A stretch of 64,000 nucleotides of DNA, taken from an uncultured Ulvibacter sp. (GTDB lineage: Bacteria; Bacteroidota; Bacteroidia; Flavobacteriales; Flavobacteriaceae). How positions within the stretch are numbered: position 1 is the first letter of the stretch; each line of letters begins with the position of its first letter. A model generated the notes under the pieces. The model ran no database searches. It saw only the letters and a program-made list of their open reading frames with translations, and was not told the origin of the DNA. The DNA lies in the NCBI GenBank assembly GCA_943789105.1, contig CALSSW010000001.1, positions 186,001 to 250,000 of the forward strand, in the 5' to 3' direction. Of the stretch, positions 55,003 through 64,000 are shown in pieces. The translations under genes and the position numbers were made by a program.

Positions 55003-58000
55003 ATGAAACACATTTTTTTATTTTTAGGTTTATTTATGTGTAGTATCACTGGATATGCACAAAAAAAAAACATTAGTATTTCTTGGGAAAATGAAATTTC
55101 CAGGTCTTCTTTTGTTTCGCCTACATCTGCTTTGGTGAAAAGTTCAGCTACAAAAAAATTTTCAAAACAAATGGCCTTGGAAAGATTAAAGCTAACCCTT
55201 ACCAAAGATGCTATAGATTTTTCTGAGCAGTGGAAAGACACTGGTTTTGCTAATCCAACTAGTTTGAAGCTATCAAATGTTGAGTATGATGCTGTTTCTC
55301 CTAAAGAGCTAGAGCTGGTTTCTGTTTCACGGATACCCACAACACTGCAAACAAGTATAAGCAGTAAAAGAGGGAGAGATCAAATATACACCATATTTTC
55401 AATCTCACCTTTGGTGAATTTAAATGGGCAAATAAAAAAAGTACGTTCTTTTTCTCTTTCTTACAAATACTACCCAAATACCAATTCAAAAAACTTAACT
55501 ATTCCTGTTTTTAATTCTGTGCTGGCTTCAGGAGATTGGTACAAGTTTAAAGTAGAAAAAACAGGAGTGCATCTTATCACAAAGGGGTTTTTAGATAATT
55601 TAGGAATCAATACAGCTACTGTAGATCCTCGTAGTATTAAAATTTATGGTCATGGCGGTAAGCCACTTCCACTGCTTAACTCCAAAAACAATTCCCTTTT
55701 TGATTTACCCCAAAACGCCATCCAGGTTATTGGAGAAGAAGATGGCTCCTTTGATGCCTCAGATCAAATTTTATTTTATGGTGTTAGCACCATTGGGTAT
55801 GATAAAGAAAATGACACTCACATCAACCCATACAGTGATCAGGCATATTATTATATTACGCATGGGGGAGCTACAGGCCTAAGAATTTCACCTTTAAATG
55901 AACCCACTGCTCAGGGAGATGCAATTACAACTTTTAATGATTATCAATTTCATGAAGTGGATGATTTGAGTCCCGCAAAGGTGGGTCGTAGGTGGTTTGG
56001 AAATAGGTTTGATATCCAGGACGAACAAAGTTATGTCTTTGAGTTCCCTAACATTGTGCAAGGCTCTGATGTTTCGGTTAACGTGAATGTAGCCTCTGCA
56101 TCAGAGAGCCCAACATCAATGGCTGTTTCTTTAAACGGCACGGCCATAGACCCAATTAATTTTGGTACGATCTCTGGTTCAACCCTGCTTTCTTATAGGC
56201 CGTCAAGCCAAAATGCTGCTCCTTATATTGTGCCTGCTAGTGGTGAGACCGTTACTGTTAATTTGCTTTACAACAATGGGGGTAATCCTTCTAGTATTGG
56301 GTATCTTGACTATATACGTGTTGGCGCAGAGCGTCAGTTAATTGCGGGTAGTGAGCAGTTTTCATTTAGGTATAATCTTGCTGCAACAAATTTTGGGGTA
56401 GGTGTCTATAGCATTACTAACGCCTCACAAATAACCCAAGTATGGGATGTAACAAATACAACTGCTATTGCTGCAAAAGCAAATAGTGAGGCCGCTAGCA
56501 CCTTCTCTTTTAAAGCAGCACTTGGACAGTTAAGAGAGTATGTTGCTGTTTCTTCCTCAGATTATTACACCCCTGTTTCGGTGTCAGATTCTAGTGTATC
56601 AAATCAAAACATTAAAGGCACTATTTTTCAAGGCGAAGACGGAAATTTCCAGGATATAGATTATTTAATTATTACAGCACCTTTTTTATTGCAACCAGCC
56701 CAAAGGCTAGCTCAATATCACATGGCTCAAAGGGGTCTCAATGTTAAGGTTGTTACCCTGGATAAAATTTACCAAGAGTTTAGCAGCGGAAAGCAAGATA
56801 TTGGGGCCATCAGAAATTTAGTACGTTATATCTATGAAAATGCATCTGCTCCACAGAACAGAATAAAGTACGTAGGTATTTTGGGTGATACTTCTATTGA
56901 TTATAAAAACAGATTGTCTGGTAATAATTTGGTAGTTCCTACATTTCACACACTGTTTAGTTCTAGTACCTGGACAAGTTATATGTCTGACGATTTTTTC
57001 GGTATGATGGACGCGGATCCTGCTACTGGAAATGATGAAGGTCTTATGGGGTCTAATGAGAAGGTAGATGTTGCTTTTGGCAGAATTCTAGCAGACGATG
57101 TAATCCTTGCCAATGCCATGATAGATAAGATTGTAAATTATGAGGAGCAAGCATCTTATGGAAATTGGAGAAATACTATTGTCATGGTTTCTGACGATGT
57201 TGATATAGATTGGGAGTTTAATAAGCTACAAGTAACATTAAACGAATTGTCTGACAGGATCACCTTAGAGAAGCCTTTTGTGAATGTTAAGAAAATATAT
57301 ATGGATGCCTATGAGCAGCAAACATCTGCTGGAGGGAATAGGTATCCAGATGTAAATGCTGCTTTAAAAAATGATATTGAAGTAGGTGCACTTATTGTAA
57401 ACTATTTTGGTCACGGAGGAGAAGATGGCCTAGCCAAGGAGTTTATTTACACCAAAGAGACCGCAACTTCTCTTAGAAATCCAAACACCTTACCTATGGT
57501 GGTCACGGTAACATGTGAGTTTACAAAGTTTGATTTACCCTCTAGAATTACAGCAGGAGAACTTACCTTTTGGAATAAAGAAGGGGGAGCTATATCACTG
57601 ATTACAACCACGCGTTCTATTGGCGTTCAGGTAGGTTCAGATCTAAATGATTTGTTGGCAGACGAAATTTTTGGCATTGGAGAAGAAGTTCCAGATGTAC
57701 CTGCAGTTGGGCTTAGAAAAGCAAAAAACGATCTTCCTGGTAGTAATGAAAACAGACGTGTAGTATTCTACATTGGAGACCCAGCATTACCCTTGGCATT
57801 TCCAAAGAAAGATATTCGGTTAACCACCATTAATGGCGCTGCTATATCCAGCACATCGGATGTTTTGCAAGGACTAGGCTATGTAACCCTTGGGGGCCAA
57901 GTTTTAAACGCAGATGGATCTGTGGCTACAAATTATAACGGGATTTTAGAGGCTAAGGTATTTGATAAACGCATAGCGCGTCAAACCCTTGGTAATGATG

Positions 58001-58905
58001 GTACACAAGTAGGCGGTGAGCTAGGGATACTTAATTTTTCAACCCTTGGAGAGACTATCTTTAGCGGCCAGGCCAGTGTGACCAATGGCCAATTCGAGTT
58101 TGATTTTATTGTGCCTCGTGATGTGCAAATACCTGTGGGTAATGGTAAGGTTAGTTTCTATTCCAAACAAAACGGCCTGCTGAGAGACAACAATGGCTAC
58201 AATCTAGATATTAAGGTAGGGGGTCTCAACCCAAATGCTGGTTCAGACACCACCGGTCCTGTTATTGAACTGTTTATGAATGACGAGAATTTTATCTCTG
58301 GAGGCGTAACCAATGACGCTCCTAATTTGATAGTGAAACTTGAAGACGCCAATGGTATTAATACCGCTAGTGGTATAGGGCATGATTTAATTGCTGTTTT
58401 GGATGGGGACCAGGCAAACCCCTTTAAACTCAATGATTACTACCAAGCAGATGTAGACAATTACACCAAAGGAACGGCAAGTTTTAAGCTAAGAGATCTT
58501 GAAGATGGGCTGCACACTATAACTGTAAAAGCTTGGGATACCTATAATAACTCCTCAACTCAAGATATTGATTTTAGAGTTGCCGGTAATGATGTTTTAG
58601 AGATTACTCGGGTGCTTAATTATCCAAACCCTTTTGTTAATTACACAGAGTTTTGGTTTAATCACAATAGGCCTTTCGAACCTCTAGAGGTGCAGGTGCA
58701 AGTTTTTACAGTAACAGGTAAAGTGGTTTGGACACAAAACCAATTGGTAAATACAGATGGGTTTTTATCTAGAAGTATTACATGGGATGGGCTAGATGAT
58801 TTTGGACAAAAAATAGCAAAAGGTGTCTATGTATATAAGATAACTGTAAAATCTACGTTAACTAACCAGCAGACCGAAAAATTTGAAAAATTGGTCATCC
58901 TTTAA
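55003..58905 (+). CDS. porU: Type IX secretion sortase PorU (C25-type signal peptidase)
   Basis: A 1300-residue cell-surface cysteine peptidase that cleaves the C-terminal sorting signals of T9SS cargo and attaches them to the membrane. A signal peptide (to TGYAQ) precedes the N-terminal region; the gingipain-like C25 catalytic domain (about residues 550-920) holds the catalytic His804 in NYFGHGGEDGL and Cys838 in VTVTCEFTKF. The last ~90 residues (NYPNPFVNYTEFWF to EKFEKLVIL) resemble an Ig-like sorting domain. Divergent from gldJ, and followed 36 bp later by porV, as in Flavobacterium johnsoniae. Confidence 0.94.
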   Translation: MKHIFLFLGLFMCSITGYAQKKNISISWENEISRSSFVSPTSALVKSSATKKFSKQMALERLKLTLTKDAIDFSEQWKDTGFANPTSLKLSNVEYDAVSPKELELVSVSRIPTTLQTSISSKRGRDQIYTIFSISPLVNLNGQIKKVRSFSLSYKYYPNTNSKNLTIPVFNSVLASGDWYKFKVEKTGVHLITKGFLDNLGINTATVDPRSIKIYGHGGKPLPLLNSKNNSLFDLPQNAIQVIGEEDGSFDASDQILFYGVSTIGYDKENDTHINPYSDQAYYYITHGGATGLRISPLNEPTAQGDAITTFNDYQFHEVDDLSPAKVGRRWFGNRFDIQDEQSYVFEFPNIVQGSDVSVNVNVASASESPTSMAVSLNGTAIDPINFGTISGSTLLSYRPSSQNAAPYIVPASGETVTVNLLYNNGGNPSSIGYLDYIRVGAERQLIAGSEQFSFRYNLAATNFGVGVYSITNASQITQVWDVTNTTAIAAKANSEAASTFSFKAALGQLREYVAVSSSDYYTPVSVSDSSVSNQNIKGTIFQGEDGNFQDIDYLIITAPFLLQPAQRLAQYHMAQRGLNVKVVTLDKIYQEFSSGKQDIGAIRNLVRYIYENASAPQNRIKYVGILGDTSIDYKNRLSGNNLVVPTFHTLFSSSTWTSYMSDDFFGMMDADPATGNDEGLMGSNEKVDVAFGRILADDVILANAMIDKIVNYEEQASYGNWRNTIVMVSDDVDIDWEFNKLQVTLNELSDRITLEKPFVNVKKIYMDAYEQQTSAGGNRYPDVNAALKNDIEVGALIVNYFGHGGEDGLAKEFIYTKETATSLRNPNTLPMVVTVTCEFTKFDLPSRITAGELTFWNKEGGAISLITTTRSIGVQVGSDLNDLLADEIFGIGEEVPDVPAVGLRKAKNDLPGSNENRRVVFYIGDPALPLAFPKKDIRLTTINGAAISSTSDVLQGLGYVTLGGQVLNADGSVATNYNGILEAKVFDKRIARQTLGNDGTQVGGELGILNFSTLGETIFSGQASVTNGQFEFDFIVPRDVQIPVGNGKVSFYSKQNGLLRDNNGYNLDIKVGGLNPNAGSDTTGPVIELFMNDENFISGGVTNDAPNLIVKLEDANGINTASGIGHDLIAVLDGDQANPFKLNDYYQADVDNYTKGTASFKLRDLEDGLHTITVKAWDTYNNSSTQDIDFRVAGNDVLEITRVLNYPNPFVNYTEFWFNHNRPFEPLEVQVQVFTVTGKVVWTQNQLVNTDGFLSRSITWDGLDDFGQKIAKGVYVYKITVKSTLTNQQTEKFEKLVIL

Positions 58906-58941
58906 AAATTAAAATTATATTTGTTAAAATTTTTTCACAAC

Positions 58942-60099
58942 ATGAAGAACATATTAGTAGTACTATTAATAGCCTTAGTAACATTTAAGGGTTTTGCTCA
59001 AGAAGACACATCAAATATTGACCAACGTGTTATTACAACTGGTGTTCCATTTACGTTAATTGCAGGAGATGCTAGATCTGCGGGTATGGGAGATATTGGT
59101 GTTGCAAGCGCGCCAGATGCTTTTTCTCAACAATGGAATCCAGCAAAGTTCGCTTTTGCCAAAGATAAGCAAGGGATAGGGGTAACTTATACGCCATATC
59201 TGAGTAAATTGGTTAATGATATATTTCTGGGTAACATCACCTATTACAATAGAATCAATGAAAGAAGTGCAGTTGCTGCATCTTTTAGATATTTTTCTAA
59301 CGGAGAGATAGAACTGCGGGAAACTGCAGATCAAGAACCTCTGGTAGTAAAGCCAAATGAACTATTATTTGATCTATCCTATTCTTTGAAACTCAGTGAG
59401 CGTTTTTCCATGGCAGTTGCGGGTAGATACATTAGAAGTGACTTAAAACTTCAAACAGCAATAGAGGACGCAAATGCAGCCAATACTTTTGCAGTAGATA
59501 TTGCTGGATATTACCAAAGTGAAGAGATTCCTTATGATAGTTTTGATGGACGTTGGAGAGCTGGTTTTAATTTCTCAAACATTGGTCCAAAATTAAAGTA
59601 TGATGAAACAGGTCAAGAAAACAGCCTTCCTACCAATATGGCTTTGGGTGGTGGTTTTGATTTTATTTTAGATCCATACAATAAGGTGTCTGCTCTTGTA
59701 GAGGTAAACAAGTTGCTGGTTCCTACACCTAGTGACTCTAATGGGGATGGGACTATTAATAGCCAAGATGATTACTACAACGAAACTTTTGTGAGTGGTG
59801 TGTTTTCTTCTTTCGGGGATGCCCCAGACGGCTTTAGCGAAGAGTTAAAAGAATTTACTTGGGCTCTTGGCGCCGAGTATACCTATCAAGACTCATTTGC
59901 TTTTAGAGTTGGTTACTTTAACGAGAGTGATGAAAAAGGTTCGCGGAAATTTGCAACCCTTGGTGCAGGATTTAAATACACCTCTATTAATATTGATTTG
60001 TCTTACTTGTTTTCAACATCTCAGGTGATAAGCCCCTTAGAAGGAACCCTTCGCTTTGGACTTACCTTTAATTTTGGTGAGCAGTATGATGAGTACTAA
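58942..60099 (+). CDS. porV: Type IX secretion outer-membrane shuttle PorV
   Basis: 385 residues from ATG 58942; an upstream in-frame TTG at 58921 would give an implausible N-terminus. A signal peptide (to GFAQ) leads a FadL-like barrel, with LIAGDARSAGMGDIGVASAPDAFSQQWNPAKFAF at the start, the region shared by PorV/LptO proteins. PorV delivers cargo from the translocon to PorU. It ends in FNFGEQYDEY. A perfect inverted repeat follows. Confidence 0.93.
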   Translation: MKNILVVLLIALVTFKGFAQEDTSNIDQRVITTGVPFTLIAGDARSAGMGDIGVASAPDAFSQQWNPAKFAFAKDKQGIGVTYTPYLSKLVNDIFLGNITYYNRINERSAVAASFRYFSNGEIELRETADQEPLVVKPNELLFDLSYSLKLSERFSMAVAGRYIRSDLKLQTAIEDANAANTFAVDIAGYYQSEEIPYDSFDGRWRAGFNFSNIGPKLKYDETGQENSLPTNMALGGGFDFILDPYNKVSALVEVNKLLVPTPSDSNGDGTINSQDDYYNETFVSGVFSSFGDAPDGFSEELKEFTWALGAEYTYQDSFAFRVGYFNESDEKGSRKFATLGAGFKYTSINIDLSYLFSTSQVISPLEGTLRFGLTFNFGEQYDEY

Positions 60100-60125
60100 T
60101 GTAAATAGCGCATAAAAATTACCAT

Positions 60126-60161
60126 ACAAATTCCAAATTCAATCATGAATTTGGAATTTGT
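60126..60161 (+). terminator. Perfect inverted repeat after porV
   Basis: 16-bp perfect stem (60126-60141 with 60146-60161), ATCA loop, AT-rich, followed by only a short T run. Probably a terminator or an mRNA 3' stabiliser. Confidence 0.6.
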
Positions 60162-60215
60162 ATTTTAAACCAGATTCAATTAACGTATATTCGAATAACC
60201 TAAAAGAAATTTTTT

Positions 60216-60701
60216 TTGAAAAAACTTGATATTTCTATTGTTTTAGACGTTTATGACAGTGTTGACGAGCTACCTGCAACTATACAAAAATTAATGCAGT
60301 CAGCAAAACAGGCTAGAGATCGGGCCTATGCTCCGTACTCTTCTTTTATGGTTGGATCCTCTATAGAACTAGCCAATGGTATTATTGTTCAGGGTAATAA
60401 CCAGGAAAACGCCGCCTATCCCTCTGGACTTTGTGCAGAGCGTGTAGCTGTTTTTTATGCCGGAGCTACCTATCCAGGTGTGGCTATTAAAAATATTGCC
60501 ATAACGGTTCGGTCCTTGCATCACACGGTGCTTGTCCCAACACCACCTTGCGGGTCATGTAGGCAAGTGTTGGCAGAGTATGAGGTCAATCAAGAAGATC
60601 CAATAAATGTCTATTTTATGGGTGAAACTGGCCAAGTTGTGAGAGCTAAATCTGTAAAAGATTTGCTGCCATTAATTTTTGACAGCTCGTTCTTGAAGTA
60701 A
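60216..60701 (+). CDS. cdd: Cytidine deaminase
   Basis: A 161-residue zinc enzyme deaminating cytidine and deoxycytidine in pyrimidine salvage. It starts at TTG (60216). The zinc site is complete: CAERVA with the catalytic Glu, and PPCGSCRQVLAE with two Cys ligands; YAPYSSFMVGSSIELANG is the substrate-binding N-terminal signature. The TATATTCG box 25-30 bp upstream is a possible -7 element. Confidence 0.95.
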   Translation: MKKLDISIVLDVYDSVDELPATIQKLMQSAKQARDRAYAPYSSFMVGSSIELANGIIVQGNNQENAAYPSGLCAERVAVFYAGATYPGVAIKNIAITVRSLHHTVLVPTPPCGSCRQVLAEYEVNQEDPINVYFMGETGQVVRAKSVKDLLPLIFDSSFLK

Positions 60702-60750
60702 ATTCTTGAAATTTTAATTTTTCAAACCTTTTTTAAGACTTTTACTGCTT

Positions 60751-60779
60751 TTGTATAAGTATTTAATGTGTTATTTTTG
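60751..60779 (+). promoter_or_regulatory. Promoter of pdhA
   Basis: TTG (60751-60753), 18-nt spacer and TATTTTTG (60772-60779), both boxes matching consensus; leader ~45 nt. Confidence 0.6.
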
Positions 60780-60827
60780 CTGTTGCTTTGTTATTTAAGT
60801 TTACAAAGGAAATAACACAAAATACGT

Positions 60828-61826
60828 ATGAAAAAAATTACCAAAAAAACCTACCTAGCTTGGTATGAAAATATGCTTTTTTGGCGCAAGTTTGAAGATA
60901 AATTAGCCCAAGTATATATCAATCAAAAAGTACGAGGGTTTCTCCATTTATATAACGGTCAAGAAGCTGTTTTAGCCGGTGCATTACACGCCATGGACTT
61001 AACCAAAGATAAAATGATTACAGCTTACCGTAATCATGTACAACCTATTGGTATGGGTGTTGACCCTAAAAGGGTAATGGCAGAGCTGTATGGTAAAGCA
61101 ACTGGAACTTCTCAAGGTCTTGGTGGTTCTATGCATATCTTTTCTAAAGAACATCGTTTTTATGGAGGTCATGGTATTGTAGGAGGACAAATACCTCTAG
61201 GAGCAGGTCTTGCTTTTGCAGATAAATACAAAGGCGATAATGCTGTAACGCTATGTTACATGGGTGATGGTGCAGTACGTCAAGGTTCTTTACATGAAAC
61301 CTTTAATATGGCAATGCTCTGGAAATTACCAGTGGTTTTTTGTTGTGAAAATAATGGATATGCCATGGGTACATCTGTAGAGAGAGCTGCCAACCACTCA
61401 GATATCTGGAAACTTGGTTTAGGGTACGAGATGCCTTGTAAACCAGTAGATGGAATGAAGCCAGATGTTGTTGCCAAAGAAATGGATGAGGCGATGGAGC
61501 GTGCAAGAAGAGGAGAAGGACCTACCTTTTTAGAGATTAGAACCTACCGCTACAGAGGTCACTCCATGAGTGATGCACAGCACTATCGTACAAAAACAGA
61601 AGTTGCAAAAAAGCAAGAAGAAGATCCTATAAGTTATGTGCTTCATAACATTTATGAAAATAAATGGGCAACTGAAAAAGAAATTGAAAACATTAATAAA
61701 AAAGTAAAAGAGATGGTTAGTGAGTGTGAGAAATTCGCTGAAGATTCTCCATATCCAGAAAAGGATGTTATGTATGATGTTGTATATGATCAAGAAAATT
61801 ATCCATTTTTACCTCATAAATTATAA
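60828..61826 (+). CDS. pdhA: Pyruvate dehydrogenase E1 component, alpha subunit
   Basis: A 332-residue thiamine-diphosphate enzyme subunit. The TPP/Mg2+ signature GDGAVRQGSLHETFNMA ... CENN is intact, as are RGFLHLYNGQEAV and MITAYRNH at the N-terminus and YRYRGHSMSD, the phosphorylation-loop-like region of E1-alpha. With E1-beta and E2 it decarboxylates pyruvate to acetyl-CoA. E1-beta is not adjacent. pdhC starts three bases downstream. Confidence 0.95.
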   Translation: MKKITKKTYLAWYENMLFWRKFEDKLAQVYINQKVRGFLHLYNGQEAVLAGALHAMDLTKDKMITAYRNHVQPIGMGVDPKRVMAELYGKATGTSQGLGGSMHIFSKEHRFYGGHGIVGGQIPLGAGLAFADKYKGDNAVTLCYMGDGAVRQGSLHETFNMAMLWKLPVVFCCENNGYAMGTSVERAANHSDIWKLGLGYEMPCKPVDGMKPDVVAKEMDEAMERARRGEGPTFLEIRTYRYRGHSMSDAQHYRTKTEVAKKQEEDPISYVLHNIYENKWATEKEIENINKKVKEMVSECEKFAEDSPYPEKDVMYDVVYDQENYPFLPHKL

Positions 61827-61829
61827 GCT

Positions 61830-63428
61830 ATGGCAACAATAATTACAATGCCGCGATTAAGCGACACCATGGAAGAAGGAACGGTAGCCTCGTGGCTTAA
61901 AAACGTTGGCGATGCCGTTAGTGAGGGTGATATTCTTGCCGAAATTGAGACAGACAAAGCGACTATGGAGTTTGAATCTTTTCATGAAGGGACACTCTTA
62001 CACATTGGTATTGCAGAAGGCGAAACAGCCAATGTTGATGCCTTATTGGCAATCATTGGTGAAAAAGGGGAGGATATTTCTATACACCTTAGCCCTAGCA
62101 CATCAAAAACTGCCCCAGTTGTAGAATCTAAGGAAGATCCCCAACAAATAAAGGAGGTTGTACCTACCGCTGTGGCGGCAGCAATTCCAGAGGGTGTTGA
62201 GGTTATTACCATGCCAAGGCTTAGTGATACTATGGAAGAAGGAACTGTGGCATCATGGCTTAAGAAAGAGGGAGACAGTATCCAAGAAGGTGATATTCTC
62301 GCTGAAATTGAGACAGATAAAGCAACTATGGAATTTGAGTCTTTCTATACAGGAACACTCTTAAAAATAGGAATTCAAGAAGGTGAAACAGCTCTAGTTG
62401 ATGCCTTGTTGGCAATTGTTGGGCCTGCAGGAACAGATGTTTCAGGTATTTCTCAAAGTACAAACACTGCAACAGTTGCAACACCTGAGCCAGCTCCAGT
62501 AACACCTCCAGTAAAAGAGAAACCTGTAGCGGCACCTATTACTCAAGTGGTAACAGAGGTTGCACCTACAAATTCCTCATCACAAAGAATATTTGCTTCT
62601 CCACTTGCTAAAAAAATGGCAACTGATAAGGGTATTTCTTTGCAGCTTGTAAAGGGGTCTGGAGAAAATGGTCGTATCGTGAAAAGTGATATAGAAAATT
62701 ACCAACCATCTGCTTCACCTATGGCGCAATATACTCCAGTTGGAGTTGAAAGTTTTGAAGAAATTAAAAACAGTCAAATGCGCAAAACAATTGCAAAGCG
62801 TTTGGGTGAATCAAAATTCTCTGCACCACATTATTATTTAACCATTGAGCTTGACATGGATAACGCCATGGCATCAAGAGCTGCCATAAACAGTGCGCCA
62901 GATGTTAAAATTAGTTACAATGATATGATTGTAAAAGCATGTGCTATGGCCCTTAGAAAACATCCACAAGTAAATAGCCAATGGACAGACGGGCTAATGC
63001 GTATTGCAAAGCATATTCATGTTGGTGTAGCCGTTGCTGTAGATGATGGCCTACTTGTACCTGTTTTAAAATTTGCAGATCAAATGAGCTTCTCTCAAAT
63101 TGGTATGCATGTAAAAGAGTTGGCCGCCAAAGCAAGAAACAAAAAAATCACACCACAAGAGATGGATGGCAGTACCTTTACCGTTAGTAACCTTGGGATG
63201 TTTGGTATTAAAGAATTTACCTCTATTATAAATGCGCCAAACTCGGCTATTTTATCTGTGGGGGCAATTATACAAAAACCAGTTGTTAAAAACGGCGCAC
63301 TTGCTGTGGGTAATACCATGACAGTAACCCTAGCCTGTGATCACAGAACCGTTGACGGTGCCACTGGAGCCAAATTTTTACAAACACTGCGTAATTATAT
63401 AGAAAATCCAGTAACTATGTTTGTATAG
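61830..63428 (+). CDS. Pyruvate dehydrogenase E2 (dihydrolipoamide acetyltransferase), two lipoyl domains
   Basis: A 532-residue core of the pyruvate dehydrogenase complex. Two lipoyl domains share the same core, MPRLSDTMEEGTVASWLK and EIETDKATMEFES, with lipoylated lysines at Lys43 and Lys164; they are separated by an Ala/Pro-rich linker. A peripheral-subunit-binding domain (SPLAKKMATDKGISLQLVKG) follows near residues 255-290, then the catalytic domain with DHRTVDGATGAKFL holding the active-site His. Cotranscribed with pdhA. Often named pdhC in Flavobacteriia. Confidence 0.96.
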   Translation: MATIITMPRLSDTMEEGTVASWLKNVGDAVSEGDILAEIETDKATMEFESFHEGTLLHIGIAEGETANVDALLAIIGEKGEDISIHLSPSTSKTAPVVESKEDPQQIKEVVPTAVAAAIPEGVEVITMPRLSDTMEEGTVASWLKKEGDSIQEGDILAEIETDKATMEFESFYTGTLLKIGIQEGETALVDALLAIVGPAGTDVSGISQSTNTATVATPEPAPVTPPVKEKPVAAPITQVVTEVAPTNSSSQRIFASPLAKKMATDKGISLQLVKGSGENGRIVKSDIENYQPSASPMAQYTPVGVESFEEIKNSQMRKTIAKRLGESKFSAPHYYLTIELDMDNAMASRAAINSAPDVKISYNDMIVKACAMALRKHPQVNSQWTDGLMRIAKHIHVGVAVAVDDGLLVPVLKFADQMSFSQIGMHVKELAAKARNKKITPQEMDGSTFTVSNLGMFGIKEFTSIINAPNSAILSVGAIIQKPVVKNGALAVGNTMTVTLACDHRTVDGATGAKFLQTLRNYIENPVTMFV

Positions 63429-63452
63429 TTTTTCTGAAATTTTCAAATCCTT

Positions 63453-63493
63453 AAAATCCCTTAGAAATCTTAAATAGATGGCTCAGGGATTTT
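63453..63493 (+). terminator. Probable terminator after the E2 gene
   Basis: 12-bp stem with one mismatch (63453-63464 with 63482-63493), a 17-nt loop and a T-rich end. Confidence 0.5.
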
Positions 63494-63552
63494 GTATATT
63501 TAAGTATTATTTTTACAATAGATATGTTTGTCATGACTTTTAAAAAACAATT

Positions 63553-64000
63553 ATGAAAAATATTATTATCACAGGTACTTCTCGCGGTATTGGTTATGAA
63601 ATGGTTGCTATACTTGCTCAAGCTGGACACAGTGTGTTGGCTCTCTCAAGAAATGTAGCGCCAGTCTCTGGGCTAGAGATCACCAACTGTCATTGCTTTT
63701 CTTGTGATATTACTGATCCCGATGCTATTAAAAAAGTACCGCTTTTTTTAAAAGAGAAAGGGTGGAAGCAGGTTGATGTACTTATTAATAATTCAGGATA
63801 TTTAGTAAATAAACCTTTTTCGGAACTATCCCTAGAAGACTTCAAACAAAGCTATGATGTTAATGTATTTGGTGTTTTCTCTCTAACTCAAGCTCGTTTT
63901 ACCCTTTTTTAAAAAATCAAGTCATGTGGTTAATATAAGCAGTATGGGAGGCGTACAGGGAAGCGCTAAGTTTCCTGGACTAGCTGCGTATAGTAGCAGT
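63553..64000 (+). CDS. Short-chain dehydrogenase/reductase, frameshifted and cut by the window edge
   Basis: The NAD(P)-binding ITGTSRGIGYEMV, the DVLINNSG (NNAG-like) segment and NVFGVFSLTQA mark a classical SDR. The frame ends at a TAA at 63910-63912, but a one-base shift near 63897 (an extra T, QAR|LPFFKKSSHVVNISS) restores the family sequence to the window end, including the catalytic Ser (NISSMGGVQGS) and Tyr (LAAYSSS). The Lys of YxxxK lies beyond 64000. Substrate unknown. Confidence 0.8.

Noticed and set aside
58921..58941. TTG start for porV
   Set aside because: It adds LKFFHN before a normal signal peptide that starts well at ATG 58942.

Overview
This window looks like a chromosomal segment of a marine, proteorhodopsin-bearing member of the Flavobacteriaceae (Bacteroidota). 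The evidence is low-GC DNA, starts without Shine-Dalgarno sequences, repeated TAnnTTTG promoter elements of the Bacteroidota type, a green-type proteorhodopsin beside blh, type IX secretion and gliding genes (gldJ, porU, porV), and families typical of Flavobacteriia (GYDIA GHMP kinase, HYC_CC_PP, DUF3347, DUF2452, DUF2461, DUF4476). I cannot name the species from sequence alone.

Layout. 1-6.8 kb: the end of a PpiD-like periplasmic foldase, then a divergent blh / proteorhodopsin pair, then a mevalonate pair (GHMP kinase and HMG-CoA reductase) and a broken S9 dipeptidyl peptidase. Mevalonate feeds isoprenoids, Blh cleaves beta-carotene to retinal, and retinal is the chromophore of the rhodopsin, so one locus holds the start and end of that route. 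6.8-16.9 kb: peptide transporter, thioredoxin-like protein, comEC, lpxB-orf-surE, tail-specific protease and an oligopeptide ABC permease. 16.9-24.1 kb: the rod-shape operon mreB-mreC-mreD-mrdA-rodA behind purH. 24.4-31.3 kb: a MacB-type permease, a methionine-sulfoxide-reductase-like GAF protein and a metal-handling cluster (DUF3347 lipoprotein, HYC_CC_PP protein, HMA-MauE membrane protein, TonB receptor, periplasmic HMA protein). 31.4-51.5 kb: an XRE/S24 autoregulated repressor, envelope genes (kdtA, an aminotransferase, galE, anmK), fabD, folA, era, der, acyl-CoA dehydrogenase, glutamate-family dehydrogenase, nhaD, a large beta-propeller exoprotein, folC, a DUF4476 protein and tRNA-Val. 51.7-60.1 kb: murF, gldJ and the T9SS genes porU and porV. 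60.2-64 kb: cdd, pdhA, pdhC and a truncated SDR gene.

Two features stand out. First, an LexA/CI-like repressor gene carries three GGA-N5-TCC pseudopalindromes, one of them overlapping the -33 box of a consensus Bacteroidota promoter that reads into an almost leaderless start. Second, reading-frame lesions are unusually common and clustered: S9 peptidase, comEC, tail-specific protease, TonB receptor, a small lipoprotein, gldJ (six lesions) and the SDR gene. They lie in otherwise full-length, well-conserved genes and often in homopolymers, so sequencing error is the simplest explanation, but real decay (above all of gldJ) cannot be excluded from the sequence alone. No CRISPR array, insertion sequence, prophage or rRNA operon was seen.
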